Positions 36,982 through 45,849 of a stretch of DNA of 64,000 bases are shown here, piece after piece. Source of the DNA: CAVPDG01 sp963702535 (GTDB taxonomy: Bacteria > Chloroflexota > Anaerolineae > Anaerolineales > UBA4823); contig CAVPDG010000004.1 in NCBI GenBank assembly GCA_963702535.1, positions 434,001 through 498,000 of the forward strand. The letters run 5' to 3'. The notes below the pieces were generated by a model. It made no database searches and was not told the origin of the DNA. It saw nothing but the letters and a program-made list of their open reading frames with translations. Both the position numbers and the translations under genes were made by a program. Position 1 is the first letter of the stretch, and the number at the start of each line of letters is the position of its first letter.

Positions 36982-38640
36982 ATGAGTGAGAAGAATCGGA
37001 TGAGTGCAACTGCCACAACAGTAAAGCCTGCCAGTGATCCCAAAGGATCGGAACCAGCGAATGCCAAGATGGTGTTGATGACCCTGATCATCATTGCGGC
37101 GGTGGCTAACCTGCCGCTGGCGATGGCGAACGTTGCCCTGCCGTCCATCGGCGCGGCTTTTGACGCATCGCAGACGCAGCTTAACCTGGTGGCGGTGGCT
37201 TATTCGCTGGGACTGGCTTGCTCGGTGCTGTGGCTAGGCGCGTTGGGCGATCGCTACGGGCGCAAGCAGATCGCCATCCTCGGCGTGAGCCTGGCAATCC
37301 CGGCGGCGCTACTCTGCGGGTTTGCCCCGTCGATCCAGGTGCTGATCTTCGGGCGCCTCTTTGGCGGATTCGCAGCCGGCATGGCTTACCCGACCACACT
37401 GGCTTTGATCGCTGCCCTATGGGCTCCCGGACCGGCCCGTACGCGCTCGATTGCGTTGTGGGCGGCATTAGGCGGCGCGATCAGCGCCAGTGGACCGCTG
37501 CTGTCCGGGCTGCTGCTAACCGTCTTCCCCTGGAACTCGATCTTCTTCGTGGTGCTGCCGTTGGCGGTCGTGGCGCTTTTCATGGCGCTGAGATACCTGC
37601 CGTCGCACATCAATGAGTTTAGCGAGACGGTCGATAACCTGGGCGGCTTCCTATCGCTGGTGCTGGTGGGCGCGTTCATCCTGGCGATCAACTTTGCACC
37701 CGTCGCCAGCGCGCGGACCCTGGTTCTTGTGCTGCTGGCTATCACGATGATCACCCTGATCCTTTTCGTGCTTCGGCAACGGCGAGCTGAGAATCCGCTG
37801 TATGATCTCAAGATCGCCGCCCGCCCCACTTTCTGGGTGGCAGCCGTAGGCGGAATCATCGTCTTCGGCTCACTGATGGGCGCCATGTTCATCGGGCAGC
37901 AGTTCCTGCAAGACGTGTTGGGGTATTCGACGGTGCAAGCCGGCTTTGCCATCCTGCCGGCAGCGATCTTCATGGTCCTGGTTGCGCCGCGCTCTGCCAA
38001 GCTGGTCGAGGATCGCGGTGCTCGCTTCGTGCTTCTGGCAGGCTATTTCTTCGTTCTGCTCGGCTTCGTGACTATGTTGCTGCTGTGGAACGAGGGCATC
38101 CCCTACTGGATGGTTGGCTTGGGGTATGCCTTTGTTGGCATCGGCGTGGGCCTGGCGGGCACACCAGCCAGCCGCTCGCTGACTGCCTCCGTGCCGGTGA
38201 CGCGCCTGGGCATGGCGTCGGGTACAGCCGACTTACAGCGCGATCTGGGCGGCGCGCTGATGCAGTCGCTCTTCGGCGCTTTACTCGCTGCTGGCTATGC
38301 AGCAGCCATGACCGCCGCGCTGGCTACCGCACCCGGCGCCGCCTCGGTTCCCAGCACCGTCACCAACGAGCTGACCATGTCTTACGCTGGAGCCATGACG
38401 GTTGCGGAACAGTACCCGCAGTATGCCGATCAAATCACTGCCGCAGCGAAAACCGCGTTCCTGGCTGGCGACGATCAAGCCTATGTCGCCGGGATCATCG
38501 CGGTATTGATCGGCGCAGTGCTGGTGTTCTTCCTGTTCCCGAAGCAGGATGATGAGCGCAAGATGCTGGTGGAGTACCACCAGCAGGATATGGTGGCAAT
38601 GGCAGCTTCTACTCCTACCGAAGCTGCCGGTGGCGATTAA
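36982..38640 (+). CDS. MFS transporter, DHA2 (EmrB/QacA-like) family
   Basis: About 553 residues with 14 predicted helices. Motif A is ALGDRYGRKQI and motif C-like sequences are GGAISASGPLLSG and GVGLAGTPASRS. DHA2 proteins are proton-coupled drug or metabolite exporters. A cytoplasmic Thr/Lys N-terminus precedes helix 1. The start is unclear: the only strong SD (GGAGGAG, 36943-36949) serves a GTG at 36957 whose frame closes after ten codons and overlaps the ATG at 36982. Either that is a leader peptide, or one indel hides an N-terminal extension. No TetR-like regulator is adjacent. Confidence 0.9.
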   Translation: MSEKNRMSATATTVKPASDPKGSEPANAKMVLMTLIIIAAVANLPLAMANVALPSIGAAFDASQTQLNLVAVAYSLGLACSVLWLGALGDRYGRKQIAILGVSLAIPAALLCGFAPSIQVLIFGRLFGGFAAGMAYPTTLALIAALWAPGPARTRSIALWAALGGAISASGPLLSGLLLTVFPWNSIFFVVLPLAVVALFMALRYLPSHINEFSETVDNLGGFLSLVLVGAFILAINFAPVASARTLVLVLLAITMITLILFVLRQRRAENPLYDLKIAARPTFWVAAVGGIIVFGSLMGAMFIGQQFLQDVLGYSTVQAGFAILPAAIFMVLVAPRSAKLVEDRGARFVLLAGYFFVLLGFVTMLLLWNEGIPYWMVGLGYAFVGIGVGLAGTPASRSLTASVPVTRLGMASGTADLQRDLGGALMQSLFGALLAAGYAAAMTAALATAPGAASVPSTVTNELTMSYAGAMTVAEQYPQYADQITAAAKTAFLAGDDQAYVAGIIAVLIGAVLVFFLFPKQDDERKMLVEYHQQDMVAMAASTPTEAAGGD

Positions 38641-38691
38641 GCAGATCAAGCGGCGTATGATATTCAAATAATACGTGACGAGGAGGAGTAC

Positions 38692-40404
38692 ATGGCAGCT
38701 ACAACTGTACGAAATAAACCGGAGCGTGCCCGGTCGTTTTTGGGCGGCATCCTACCGATCGATCGATCGCGAATATCCATTGAGATCGTCGCAGGCATCA
38801 CCCTGGCTGCGCTGGCGATCCCGGAGGTGATGGGCTATACCAAGATCGCCGGCATGCCGGTAGTGACCGGTCTTTATACCATCCTGATCCCGACCGCCTT
38901 ATTTGCGCTCTTTGGCTCATCCAGACACCTGGTGGTAGGAGCAGATTCGGCGACCGCGGCGATCATGGCAGCCGGGTTAGCGGGATTGGCTGCCACCGCA
39001 TCGCCCCAGTACGTCGCCTACGCCGGCATCCTGGCGCTCCTGGCGGCAGGGATGCTGATCCTGGCGCGGATTGCGAAGCTGGGCTTCATTGCTGACTTTC
39101 TTTCCCGCACGGTGTTGATCGGCTTCTTGACCGGCGTCGGCATCCAGGTGGCGATCGGCCAGATTTCGGGCATGCTGGGTATACCTGGCGGCGGTGCGGG
39201 TCCGGTGCAAAAACTGGTCACCGATTTCCAGCAACTGGGGCAGACCAATATCTATACTTTGGGGGTGTCGGTCGCGGTGCTGGTGATCATCGTCGGCAGT
39301 CGCATGATCAGTAAGAAGATCCCCGGCGCCTTGATTGCCGTAATTGGGGCTATTGTTGTCAGTTACGCGATTAATCTGGCTTCTTACGGTGTGGCAGTGC
39401 TGGGTACCGTTCCCGGCGGTCTGCCTAAAATCGGCTTACCCACAGGGGCGAGCCTGACACCTGCTGTCTGGAGTACACTGTTGGCAACCGCCTTCTCGAT
39501 GTTCATCGTCATCCTGGCGCAGAGCGCAGCCACCTCGCGTGCCTACGCCACCCGCTATAGCGAGAGCTTCAGCGAGAATGTAGACCTGGTTGGGCTGGGT
39601 TTGGCGAATGTCGGAGCAGGTCTGACGGGCACGTTCGTAGTGAACGGCAGCCCGACGAAGACCCAGATGGTCGATAGCGCCGGTGGGCGTAGCCAGTTGG
39701 CTACGTTGACCACGTCTGTCATCGTCCTGATCGTCTTGCTGTTCCTGACCAAGCCTTTGGCTTACATGCCGGAAGCCGTGCTATCCTCGGTCGTTTTCCT
39801 GATCGGGGTTGAACTGGTGGATTTAAAGGGTATGCGCAAGATCTTCGCCGAGCGACCGGTTGAGTTTTGGGTGGCCCTAATAACCGCCTTGGTCGTGATC
39901 TTCATCGGAGTTGAGCAGGGCATCTTGCTGGCGATCGTGCTCTCCATCCTGATCCACACCCGGCATGGATACAAGCCCAAGAATGCAGTCCTGTCGGTTG
40001 ATAGCTCAGGAAGGCCGCATATGGTGCCAGTGAGCAACCATGCCCAGGCTCTCCCCGGCTTGATGATCTACCGCTTCCATCACAGTATGTACTACGCCAA
40101 TACGGAGCTTTTGTCTCAAGAAGTGCTTGACCTGGTGAATAGCGCGCAACCGCCTCTCTCCTGGTTCTGCATCGATATGACAGCTGTTGACGATGTTGAT
40201 TTCTCTGCTGCCGCCACAGTGCGCGAGATCTACAAGTTATTGAAGGAGAAAGGCATCCGGCTGGTATTTGCAGAAGTCAATGAGGATATCCGCCACGAGC
40301 TGGATCTATCTGATGTAACCGACCTGGTTGGGATAGATGCGTTCTTTGAGGGGATTGGTGATGTAGAGGTCGCATACGGCGCGATGGGTTCCAGAAATAT
40401 GTAG
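38692..40404 (+). CDS. SulP-family anion transporter with STAS domain (first of three)
   Basis: 570 residues. The sulfate permease start IVAGITLAALAIPEVMGYTKIAGMPVVTGLY is followed by the HLVVGADSATAAIMA helix and LVGLGLANVGAGLTGTFVVNGSPTKTQM. The C-terminal STAS domain begins near GLMIYRFHHSMYYANTELL and has the conserved IDMTAVDDVDFSA. Substrates in the family include sulfate, bicarbonate and other anions and cannot be set from sequence. SD GAGGAG precedes the ATG. It ends at a terminator. The frame is intact. Confidence 0.93.
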   Translation: MAATTVRNKPERARSFLGGILPIDRSRISIEIVAGITLAALAIPEVMGYTKIAGMPVVTGLYTILIPTALFALFGSSRHLVVGADSATAAIMAAGLAGLAATASPQYVAYAGILALLAAGMLILARIAKLGFIADFLSRTVLIGFLTGVGIQVAIGQISGMLGIPGGGAGPVQKLVTDFQQLGQTNIYTLGVSVAVLVIIVGSRMISKKIPGALIAVIGAIVVSYAINLASYGVAVLGTVPGGLPKIGLPTGASLTPAVWSTLLATAFSMFIVILAQSAATSRAYATRYSESFSENVDLVGLGLANVGAGLTGTFVVNGSPTKTQMVDSAGGRSQLATLTTSVIVLIVLLFLTKPLAYMPEAVLSSVVFLIGVELVDLKGMRKIFAERPVEFWVALITALVVIFIGVEQGILLAIVLSILIHTRHGYKPKNAVLSVDSSGRPHMVPVSNHAQALPGLMIYRFHHSMYYANTELLSQEVLDLVNSAQPPLSWFCIDMTAVDDVDFSAAATVREIYKLLKEKGIRLVFAEVNEDIRHELDLSDVTDLVGIDAFFEGIGDVEVAYGAMGSRNM

Positions 40405-40416
40405 CCGAGTAGTTTT

Positions 40417-40448
40417 GGGGTGGGTGTGTTAAGTGGTGCACCCACCCC
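40417..40448 (+). terminator. Hairpin terminator after the first SulP gene
   Basis: Perfect 10-bp GC-rich stem GGGGTGGGTG / CACCCACCCC (40417-40426 with 40439-40448), then CTTCT. Confidence 0.65.
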
Positions 40449-40466
40449 CTTCTAAGGCAAAAAGGT

Positions 40467-41947
40467 ATGAGCAAAAAGCAACAGGGTTTATCCTCATCTT
40501 CACATCCTGAAGATGACACAATAAACACGCCAACTAAAACGGGCCAGGCCGGTCACCGTACTCCCACGGAGAGGGTGGCAATGGGCCGGGAGGCCCGGCT
40601 TAAAATGCCGCGTGACCTGCACGGAACCTGGGATGCTCAAGATGATCGAGCGGACCCGCTTGATCTGCTTGAAGCGCAGGCCGCGACACGCGCCTTCGTG
40701 ATTTGATCCCGATCCGCTACGGGCGGATGCTGGCTTCGCCCTTCTCTTTCTATCGAGGGGCGGCTGTGATCATGGCTTCTGACCTGGCGAGTTTACCGAA
40801 TACCGGTTTGTACGTGCAGCTATGTGGTGATGCGCACCTGGCAAACTTCGGCGGCTTTGCTTCTCCGGAACGGGACATCGTCTTCGATATCAACGATTTT
40901 GATGAGAGCTTGCCCGGTCCCTGGGAATGGGATGTAAAGCGCCTGGCAGCCAGCGTGGAGATTGCCACGCGCGAGCGGGGTTTCGATGGAAAAACACGGC
41001 GCGCCATCGTCCTGGCAACGGTGGGTGAGTACCGGCGGGCGATGCGTGAATTTGCGGGCATGCGCAACCTGGATGTGTGGTATGCCTTTCTGGATGCGGC
41101 GAAAATACAGGCACGCTGGGGCGCCATCAACCGGGCAAAGGACATGAGGAAGATCGAGGCAAACCTCTCCCAGGCGCATGTCCGCGACAACCAGCGCGCC
41201 TTTGAAAAATTGACTCGCCGGGTTGGCGACCAGCTCCGGATCGTCAGCCATCCACCGCTGGTGGTCCCAGTGGAGGAGCTGCTGCCGGAGCCGGCTGCTA
41301 GCCGGAATATCCAGAAGACCTTTGAAGATTATATCCGTGCCTATGGCAAATCCCTGGTGGATGACCGGCGGCACATCCTCGAGCAATTCCGCTTTACACA
41401 TCTGGCGCGTAAGGTTGTGGGTGTGGGCAGCGTGGGGACGCGCACCTGGATCGCCTTGCTGCTGGGCAAAGACGATGAAGACCCGCTGTTTCTTCAGCTC
41501 AAGGAGGCGCAGGCCTCGGTGCTTGAGCCCTATGCCGGTAAGAGCAAGTTTGCTGATCACGGCAAACGGGTGGTTGAAGGTCAGCGCTTGATGCAGGCAG
41601 CGAGCGATATCTTTTTGGGCTGGGAAAGGGTATCTGAGGGTCTGGATGGTCAAGCGCACGATTTCTACGTGCGCCAGATGTGGGATTGGAAGATTTCTGC
41701 GGACTTGGAAAGCATGCCGCCGAGAGAGCTGACCCTCTATGCGGAAATGTGTGCCTGGACCCTGGCGCGCGCCCATGCCCGTTCTGGCGACCGTATCGCC
41801 ATCAGCGCTTACCTCGGAAAGGGCGATACATTCGATCAGGCTGTGTTCGATTTTTCGGTTGCCTATGCCGATCAGAATGAGCGCGATTACCAGGCGCTGG
41901 TTGAAGCAGTGAAGAGTAACCGGATTAAAGCTGAAACCGGTATTTGA
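40467..41947 (+). CDS. DUF2252 protein, frameshifted near the N-terminus
   Basis: About 494 residues. DUF2252 hallmarks are complete: LIPIRYGRMLASPFSFYRGAA, CGDAHLANFGGFASPER, FDINDFDESLPGPWEWDVKRLAAS and the C-terminal YADQNERDYQAL. The fold is thought to be related to the kinase-like/aminoglycoside phosphotransferase group, with unknown function. The first 79 codons are in another frame; the break is at about 40688-40695, and the second frame reads TRLRDLIPIRYG without loss. ATG at 40467 starts a polar Ser/Thr N-terminus. It lies 15 bp upstream of the second SulP gene and is probably cotranscribed with it. Confidence 0.9.
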
Positions 41948-41962
41948 GAAGGAGTTTACCGA

Positions 41963-43654
41963 GTGACGACTGAGGCAAAAACAAAAAGTGCAGGCTTTTT
42001 ACCCAATGTGATCTCTGGGTTAGCCACAGGCTTGTTCAGCATACCCGAAGGCATGGCTTATGCCCAGCTTGCCGGGGTCAATCCTGTTTATGGCATGTAC
42101 TCGGGCATCGTGGCGACGATTGTTTCGTCGCTCAGCACCGGCACTGTCCTGATGATGAGCACGCTGACCAGCGCAATCGCCCTGACGACAGCCAGTGTGA
42201 TGCAGAAAGCCGGAATCCAGAGCAGCCAGATGCCGGCGGCGTTATTTACCATCACATTCCTGGTTGGGGCAATCATGTTCCTGCTCGGTTTGGCGCGCCT
42301 GGGAAGCATCATTAACTTCGTCTCGAACGCGGTGATGACCGGTTTTGTGGCGGGAGCTTCGTTGCTGATCATCCTCGGTCAGGAGCACCACCTGACGGGT
42401 TACAAGGGGGTGGGCGCCAATGAGTGGCAACAGACGATCAACTGGCTGCAGAACTACTCGCAATGGGATAAGACGACCGTAACAGTATCCATCGCTGTGA
42501 TCATCCTGATGGTGCTGCTCAAGCGCATCCGCCCGCTAGAAAAGTATGCAGCCATCATCGTGCTATTTCTTGCGACGGTGATTGTCAACTTGTTTCAAAT
42601 CCAGACGGCGCTGGTCGGCAGCATTGCCACAATCCCGAACGGACTGCCCCCGTTCATGTTGCCGGATTTCAGCCTGATCCCCCAGCTCGCCCTGGGCGCT
42701 GTATCGGTGGCGTTGGTGGCGCTGGCGCAAGGGGCGGGGATCAGCACGGCGGTGCCCAACCCGGATGGCATTAAAGCCAGCCAGTCGCGTGATTTCATCG
42801 GTGAAGGATTGGGCAACCTGGCGGGCAGCTTCTTCCAGTCGATGGGGACGGGCGGGTCGCTCTCGCGCACGGGGATCAGCGTGGGGGCAGGCGCCAATAG
42901 TCGCTGGGGGGGCGTATTTGCCGGCTTATGGCTGGGCTTGATCCTACTGCTGTTCGGCAGCTCGGCGGAGAAGGTGCCGCTAGCAGTCATCGGCGGTATG
43001 CTGGTGGTAATCGGCATCGAGCTGATTATGGCGCGCGTGCCCAGCGCCCGCCTAGTGATCCGCACCGGGGCGTGGGGTCCGATCGCAGCCATGGCGTTAA
43101 CGTTTTTCTCGGCGCTATTCATTCCATTGCAGGATACTATTTTTATTGGCGCAATTCTCTCGTTGCTGTTGTATGTTGGCGCTTCAGCGCATAAATTCAA
43201 GCTGCAGCAGGCTGTGCGGCTGGAAGATGGCGGATGGGAGATGCAAGATGCGCCGAAGGTGCTGGCGCCAAGCCAGGCAACGGTATTGGTCGTGCAGGGG
43301 TTGGACTTCTTTGCAGAAGTACCAACCCTGGATGATCAGATGCCGTCTGCTCGCGGGGTATCTGGCGCCGTGGTTGTGCTGGTTGTGCGCGATATGCGGC
43401 AGATTACCAGCACGGCGATCAAGTGGCTGGAGCGGTATGCGCAAACCCTCAAGGCGAACGGCAGCCAGTTCATGCTGGCGGACGTCAATCCGGTAGTTCT
43501 GGAACCATTGAAGAAGAGCGGTGCGCTAGAGGTGATCGGCGCTGATAATGTTTTCCCGGCGACCCCTCGCGTACTGGATGCCGAGAATCAAGCCTGGGAG
43601 GCTGCACAGAAATGGCTGGAAGGGCGCCAGGCGGGCGTCAATGCCAGAAAGTAA
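41963..43654 (+). CDS. SulP-family anion transporter with STAS domain (second of three)
   Basis: 563 residues. It has a SulP start (LPNVISGLATGLFSIPEGMAYAQLAGVNPVYGMY) and the core motifs MSTLTSAIALTTAS and FFQSMGTGGSLSRTGI. A short C-terminal STAS-like domain follows (ATVLVVQGLDFFAEVPTLDDQMP). It is closer to the third SulP (55.9 kb) than to the first, sharing VNPVxGxY, NPDG.xxxxSRDFxGxGxxN and GSxSxTG words. GTG start with AAGGAG eight bases upstream. The frame is intact. Confidence 0.93.
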   Translation: MTTEAKTKSAGFLPNVISGLATGLFSIPEGMAYAQLAGVNPVYGMYSGIVATIVSSLSTGTVLMMSTLTSAIALTTASVMQKAGIQSSQMPAALFTITFLVGAIMFLLGLARLGSIINFVSNAVMTGFVAGASLLIILGQEHHLTGYKGVGANEWQQTINWLQNYSQWDKTTVTVSIAVIILMVLLKRIRPLEKYAAIIVLFLATVIVNLFQIQTALVGSIATIPNGLPPFMLPDFSLIPQLALGAVSVALVALAQGAGISTAVPNPDGIKASQSRDFIGEGLGNLAGSFFQSMGTGGSLSRTGISVGAGANSRWGGVFAGLWLGLILLLFGSSAEKVPLAVIGGMLVVIGIELIMARVPSARLVIRTGAWGPIAAMALTFFSALFIPLQDTIFIGAILSLLLYVGASAHKFKLQQAVRLEDGGWEMQDAPKVLAPSQATVLVVQGLDFFAEVPTLDDQMPSARGVSGAVVVLVVRDMRQITSTAIKWLERYAQTLKANGSQFMLADVNPVVLEPLKKSGALEVIGADNVFPATPRVLDAENQAWEAAQKWLEGRQAGVNARK

Positions 43655-43743
43655 ACAAGTGCAACCCGGAAATTGTGTTTTTACTTGAGCAGTTATCTAT
43701 TCAGGAGACTCGGGTTAGGAATCTCGGTTTAAGGATCAATGCG

Positions 43744-45108
43744 ATGCCAACACAAACTGAAATTGCAGAACAAGTCAAGCTTGCTGCTGAAGCCTTTCTT
43801 TATGGTTATCCGCTTGTATACAGCTTGCATGAGATCGCTAAGTTCCCGGCTGGCCCAAACCTCGTTAGCCAGCAGCCGCTTCCTTATAACACTTTCGGGT
43901 ATGCGCGCGATCTGCTTGATCCCCAAGCTCACTTCGTCTCGCCCAACAATGATACGCTTTATATCATCGGGATCTGCGATGTCCGCACTGGTCCACTTAT
44001 CTTGCATGTGCCGGATACACATGACCGCTACTATTGCCTGCAATTTGTTGACACCTGGTCGAACAATTTTGCATATATTGGTCGGCGCGCTACGGGTACA
44101 AAGGAAGCGCAATATCTTCTGACCTCCCATGAATACAGCGGTGAAATCCCCGATAACATGCAAGTCGTCCATGCCCCCACCGGTTTGATCGTTATTGTTG
44201 GCCGGCTTGCGGTCAATGGAGAAGCTGACCTGCCTGCCGTGCATGCTCTCCAGGATTTATTTACACTCACGCCGCTCAGCGTCTATCAAGGAGGGCCAGC
44301 GCCTGTGTTAGTTGCCGGCATCCCGCAAGCTGACCCACTCGTTGGCGAAGAGCTTAAATGGTGGGAAGAGTTCCGTGTCGCTTTGGCAGCGTTTCCGCCT
44401 CCTGCTGCGGATGCGCCTTTCCTGGCTATTTGTAAAGGGCTTGGACTGTTGGCAAGTGAGTCGCCTTACATTGATCCCAATCCTGAACTGGCAAAAATAC
44501 TCGTGGCAGGTCAAAATGCTGCCCAAGAGAAGATTGAGGAGTTGCTCCAGTCTGCTGCCAAGCCGGTCAATGGCTGGCAGAATGTGCTACATATTTTTGA
44601 CTACAACCTGGATTTCTTTGGAATTGGGACTTTGGATGAACCTGAGTGGAAGATCTCAGACCGTAAAGTTGCGTATGTAACCCGCGCGATCGCCGCGCGC
44701 GCCGGATTGTGGGGCAACCATGGCTACGAAGCCAATTACCAGATCGTGTATGTGGATGCTAATGACCAACCACTCAACAGCGCCCACCGTTATGAGCTGC
44801 AGCTCGAGACACCGCCGCCAGTGGATGCCTTTTGGTCTCTGACGATGTACGATGCGCACGACTTCTATCTGGTCGCCAATCCGATCCATCGCTATTCGAT
44901 CGGCGACCGTACGACTGGTCTTAAATATGGTCCAGATGGCTCGGTTACCATCTATATGCAGAAGGATTCGCCTGGCCCGGATAAAGAAACGAACTGGCTT
45001 CCAACCCCCAAAACTGGCAACTTCCGCCCGATCATGCGTATGTACCAGCCAAGGGGACCGATTATTGATGGCAGTTATCTGCTGCCCGCCATTAAGAAGA
45101 TTGGCTAA
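43744..45108 (+). CDS. DUF1254/DUF1214 protein
   Basis: 454 residues. The N-terminal DUF1254 has AAEAFLYGYPLVYSLHEI, TFGYARDLLDP and FVSPNNDTLYIIGICDV. The C-terminal DUF1214 has FWSLTMYDAHDFYLVANPIHRYSIGDRT, GSVTIYMQKDSPGPDKETNWLPTP and FRPIMRMYQP. These two domains normally occur together in proteins of unknown function. No signal peptide is seen. AAGGA lies ten bases before the ATG. Base and codon use is more AT-rich (many GCT, CTT and ATT codons) than in the flanking SulP and sulfatase genes, suggesting recent acquisition. Confidence 0.9.
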   Translation: MPTQTEIAEQVKLAAEAFLYGYPLVYSLHEIAKFPAGPNLVSQQPLPYNTFGYARDLLDPQAHFVSPNNDTLYIIGICDVRTGPLILHVPDTHDRYYCLQFVDTWSNNFAYIGRRATGTKEAQYLLTSHEYSGEIPDNMQVVHAPTGLIVIVGRLAVNGEADLPAVHALQDLFTLTPLSVYQGGPAPVLVAGIPQADPLVGEELKWWEEFRVALAAFPPPAADAPFLAICKGLGLLASESPYIDPNPELAKILVAGQNAAQEKIEELLQSAAKPVNGWQNVLHIFDYNLDFFGIGTLDEPEWKISDRKVAYVTRAIAARAGLWGNHGYEANYQIVYVDANDQPLNSAHRYELQLETPPPVDAFWSLTMYDAHDFYLVANPIHRYSIGDRTTGLKYGPDGSVTIYMQKDSPGPDKETNWLPTPKTGNFRPIMRMYQPRGPIIDGSYLLPAIKKIG

Positions 45109-45170
45109 GACAGAGCAATCCTTGCCTCAGACTTCATGAAATACTTTGTCTGGCTAAAGGAGCTACAAGA

Positions 45171-45746
45171 ATGAAACGAACTCTGCTGATTGCTCTTGTT
45201 GCCATTGTCGCCGTTATCGTGATTTGGCTTGTGCTGGGACGCCCGCGCGGTGGAGACAACACCCAAACCCCGGCGACTCAAACCCTCCCAACGGCAGCGG
45301 CGCCGACTGCTATCCCACCGACGAATGCACCGCCAACCAGCACACCGCAACCGACTGCGAACCCAATCCAGAACATCCTGTGGAAATGGACGATCTTAAC
45401 CAACAAAACAACGAATGAGACGGTCACAGTCAGCAACCCGGAGAATTACACCATCGCCTTCTATCCGGATGGCACGTTGGAGGGCAAAGCCGATTGCAAC
45501 ACCTTCAGCGGCACCTATACCCAGGAGGATGGCTTTAGCATTAAATTAGACGCCACCACGCGTGCATATTGTGGCGAAGACTCACTGGATCGGCAGTATC
45601 TCCAGATACTAGGGAGCGTAGCCGCTGGCGGACCCGACGGACAGGGCTTCCTGGCGCTGGAGACAGCCGGCGGCGAGCAGCGCATGCTGTTTGAGAATGG
45701 TGGAGCTGCGCGCCGCGGATGGCGCGCGGATGGCAGACTTCAATAA
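45171..45746 (+). CDS. META-domain (HslJ-like) membrane-anchored protein
   Basis: 191 residues. An N-terminal membrane anchor (LLIALVAIVAVIVIWLVLG) leads into a Thr/Pro linker (about 30-65). A META domain follows: ILWKWTILTN, YTIAFYPDGTLEGKADCNTFSGTYTQED, IKLDATTRAYCGEDSLDRQYLQIL. META domains occur in heat-shock HslJ and envelope stress proteins. It lacks a lipobox. AAAGGAG precedes the ATG. The frame is intact. Confidence 0.88.
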   Translation: MKRTLLIALVAIVAVIVIWLVLGRPRGGDNTQTPATQTLPTAAAPTAIPPTNAPPTSTPQPTANPIQNILWKWTILTNKTTNETVTVSNPENYTIAFYPDGTLEGKADCNTFSGTYTQEDGFSIKLDATTRAYCGEDSLDRQYLQILGSVAAGGPDGQGFLALETAGGEQRMLFENGGAARRGWRADGRLQ

Positions 45747-45849
45747 GAAATGAGAAGCATATATTAAGTAGCGGAGGGGTTTGGAAACCTGAATTTGTCA
45801 CATCCAATCTCGATAAATCTGATTAATGAAGACACAAAAGGAGATGCAC

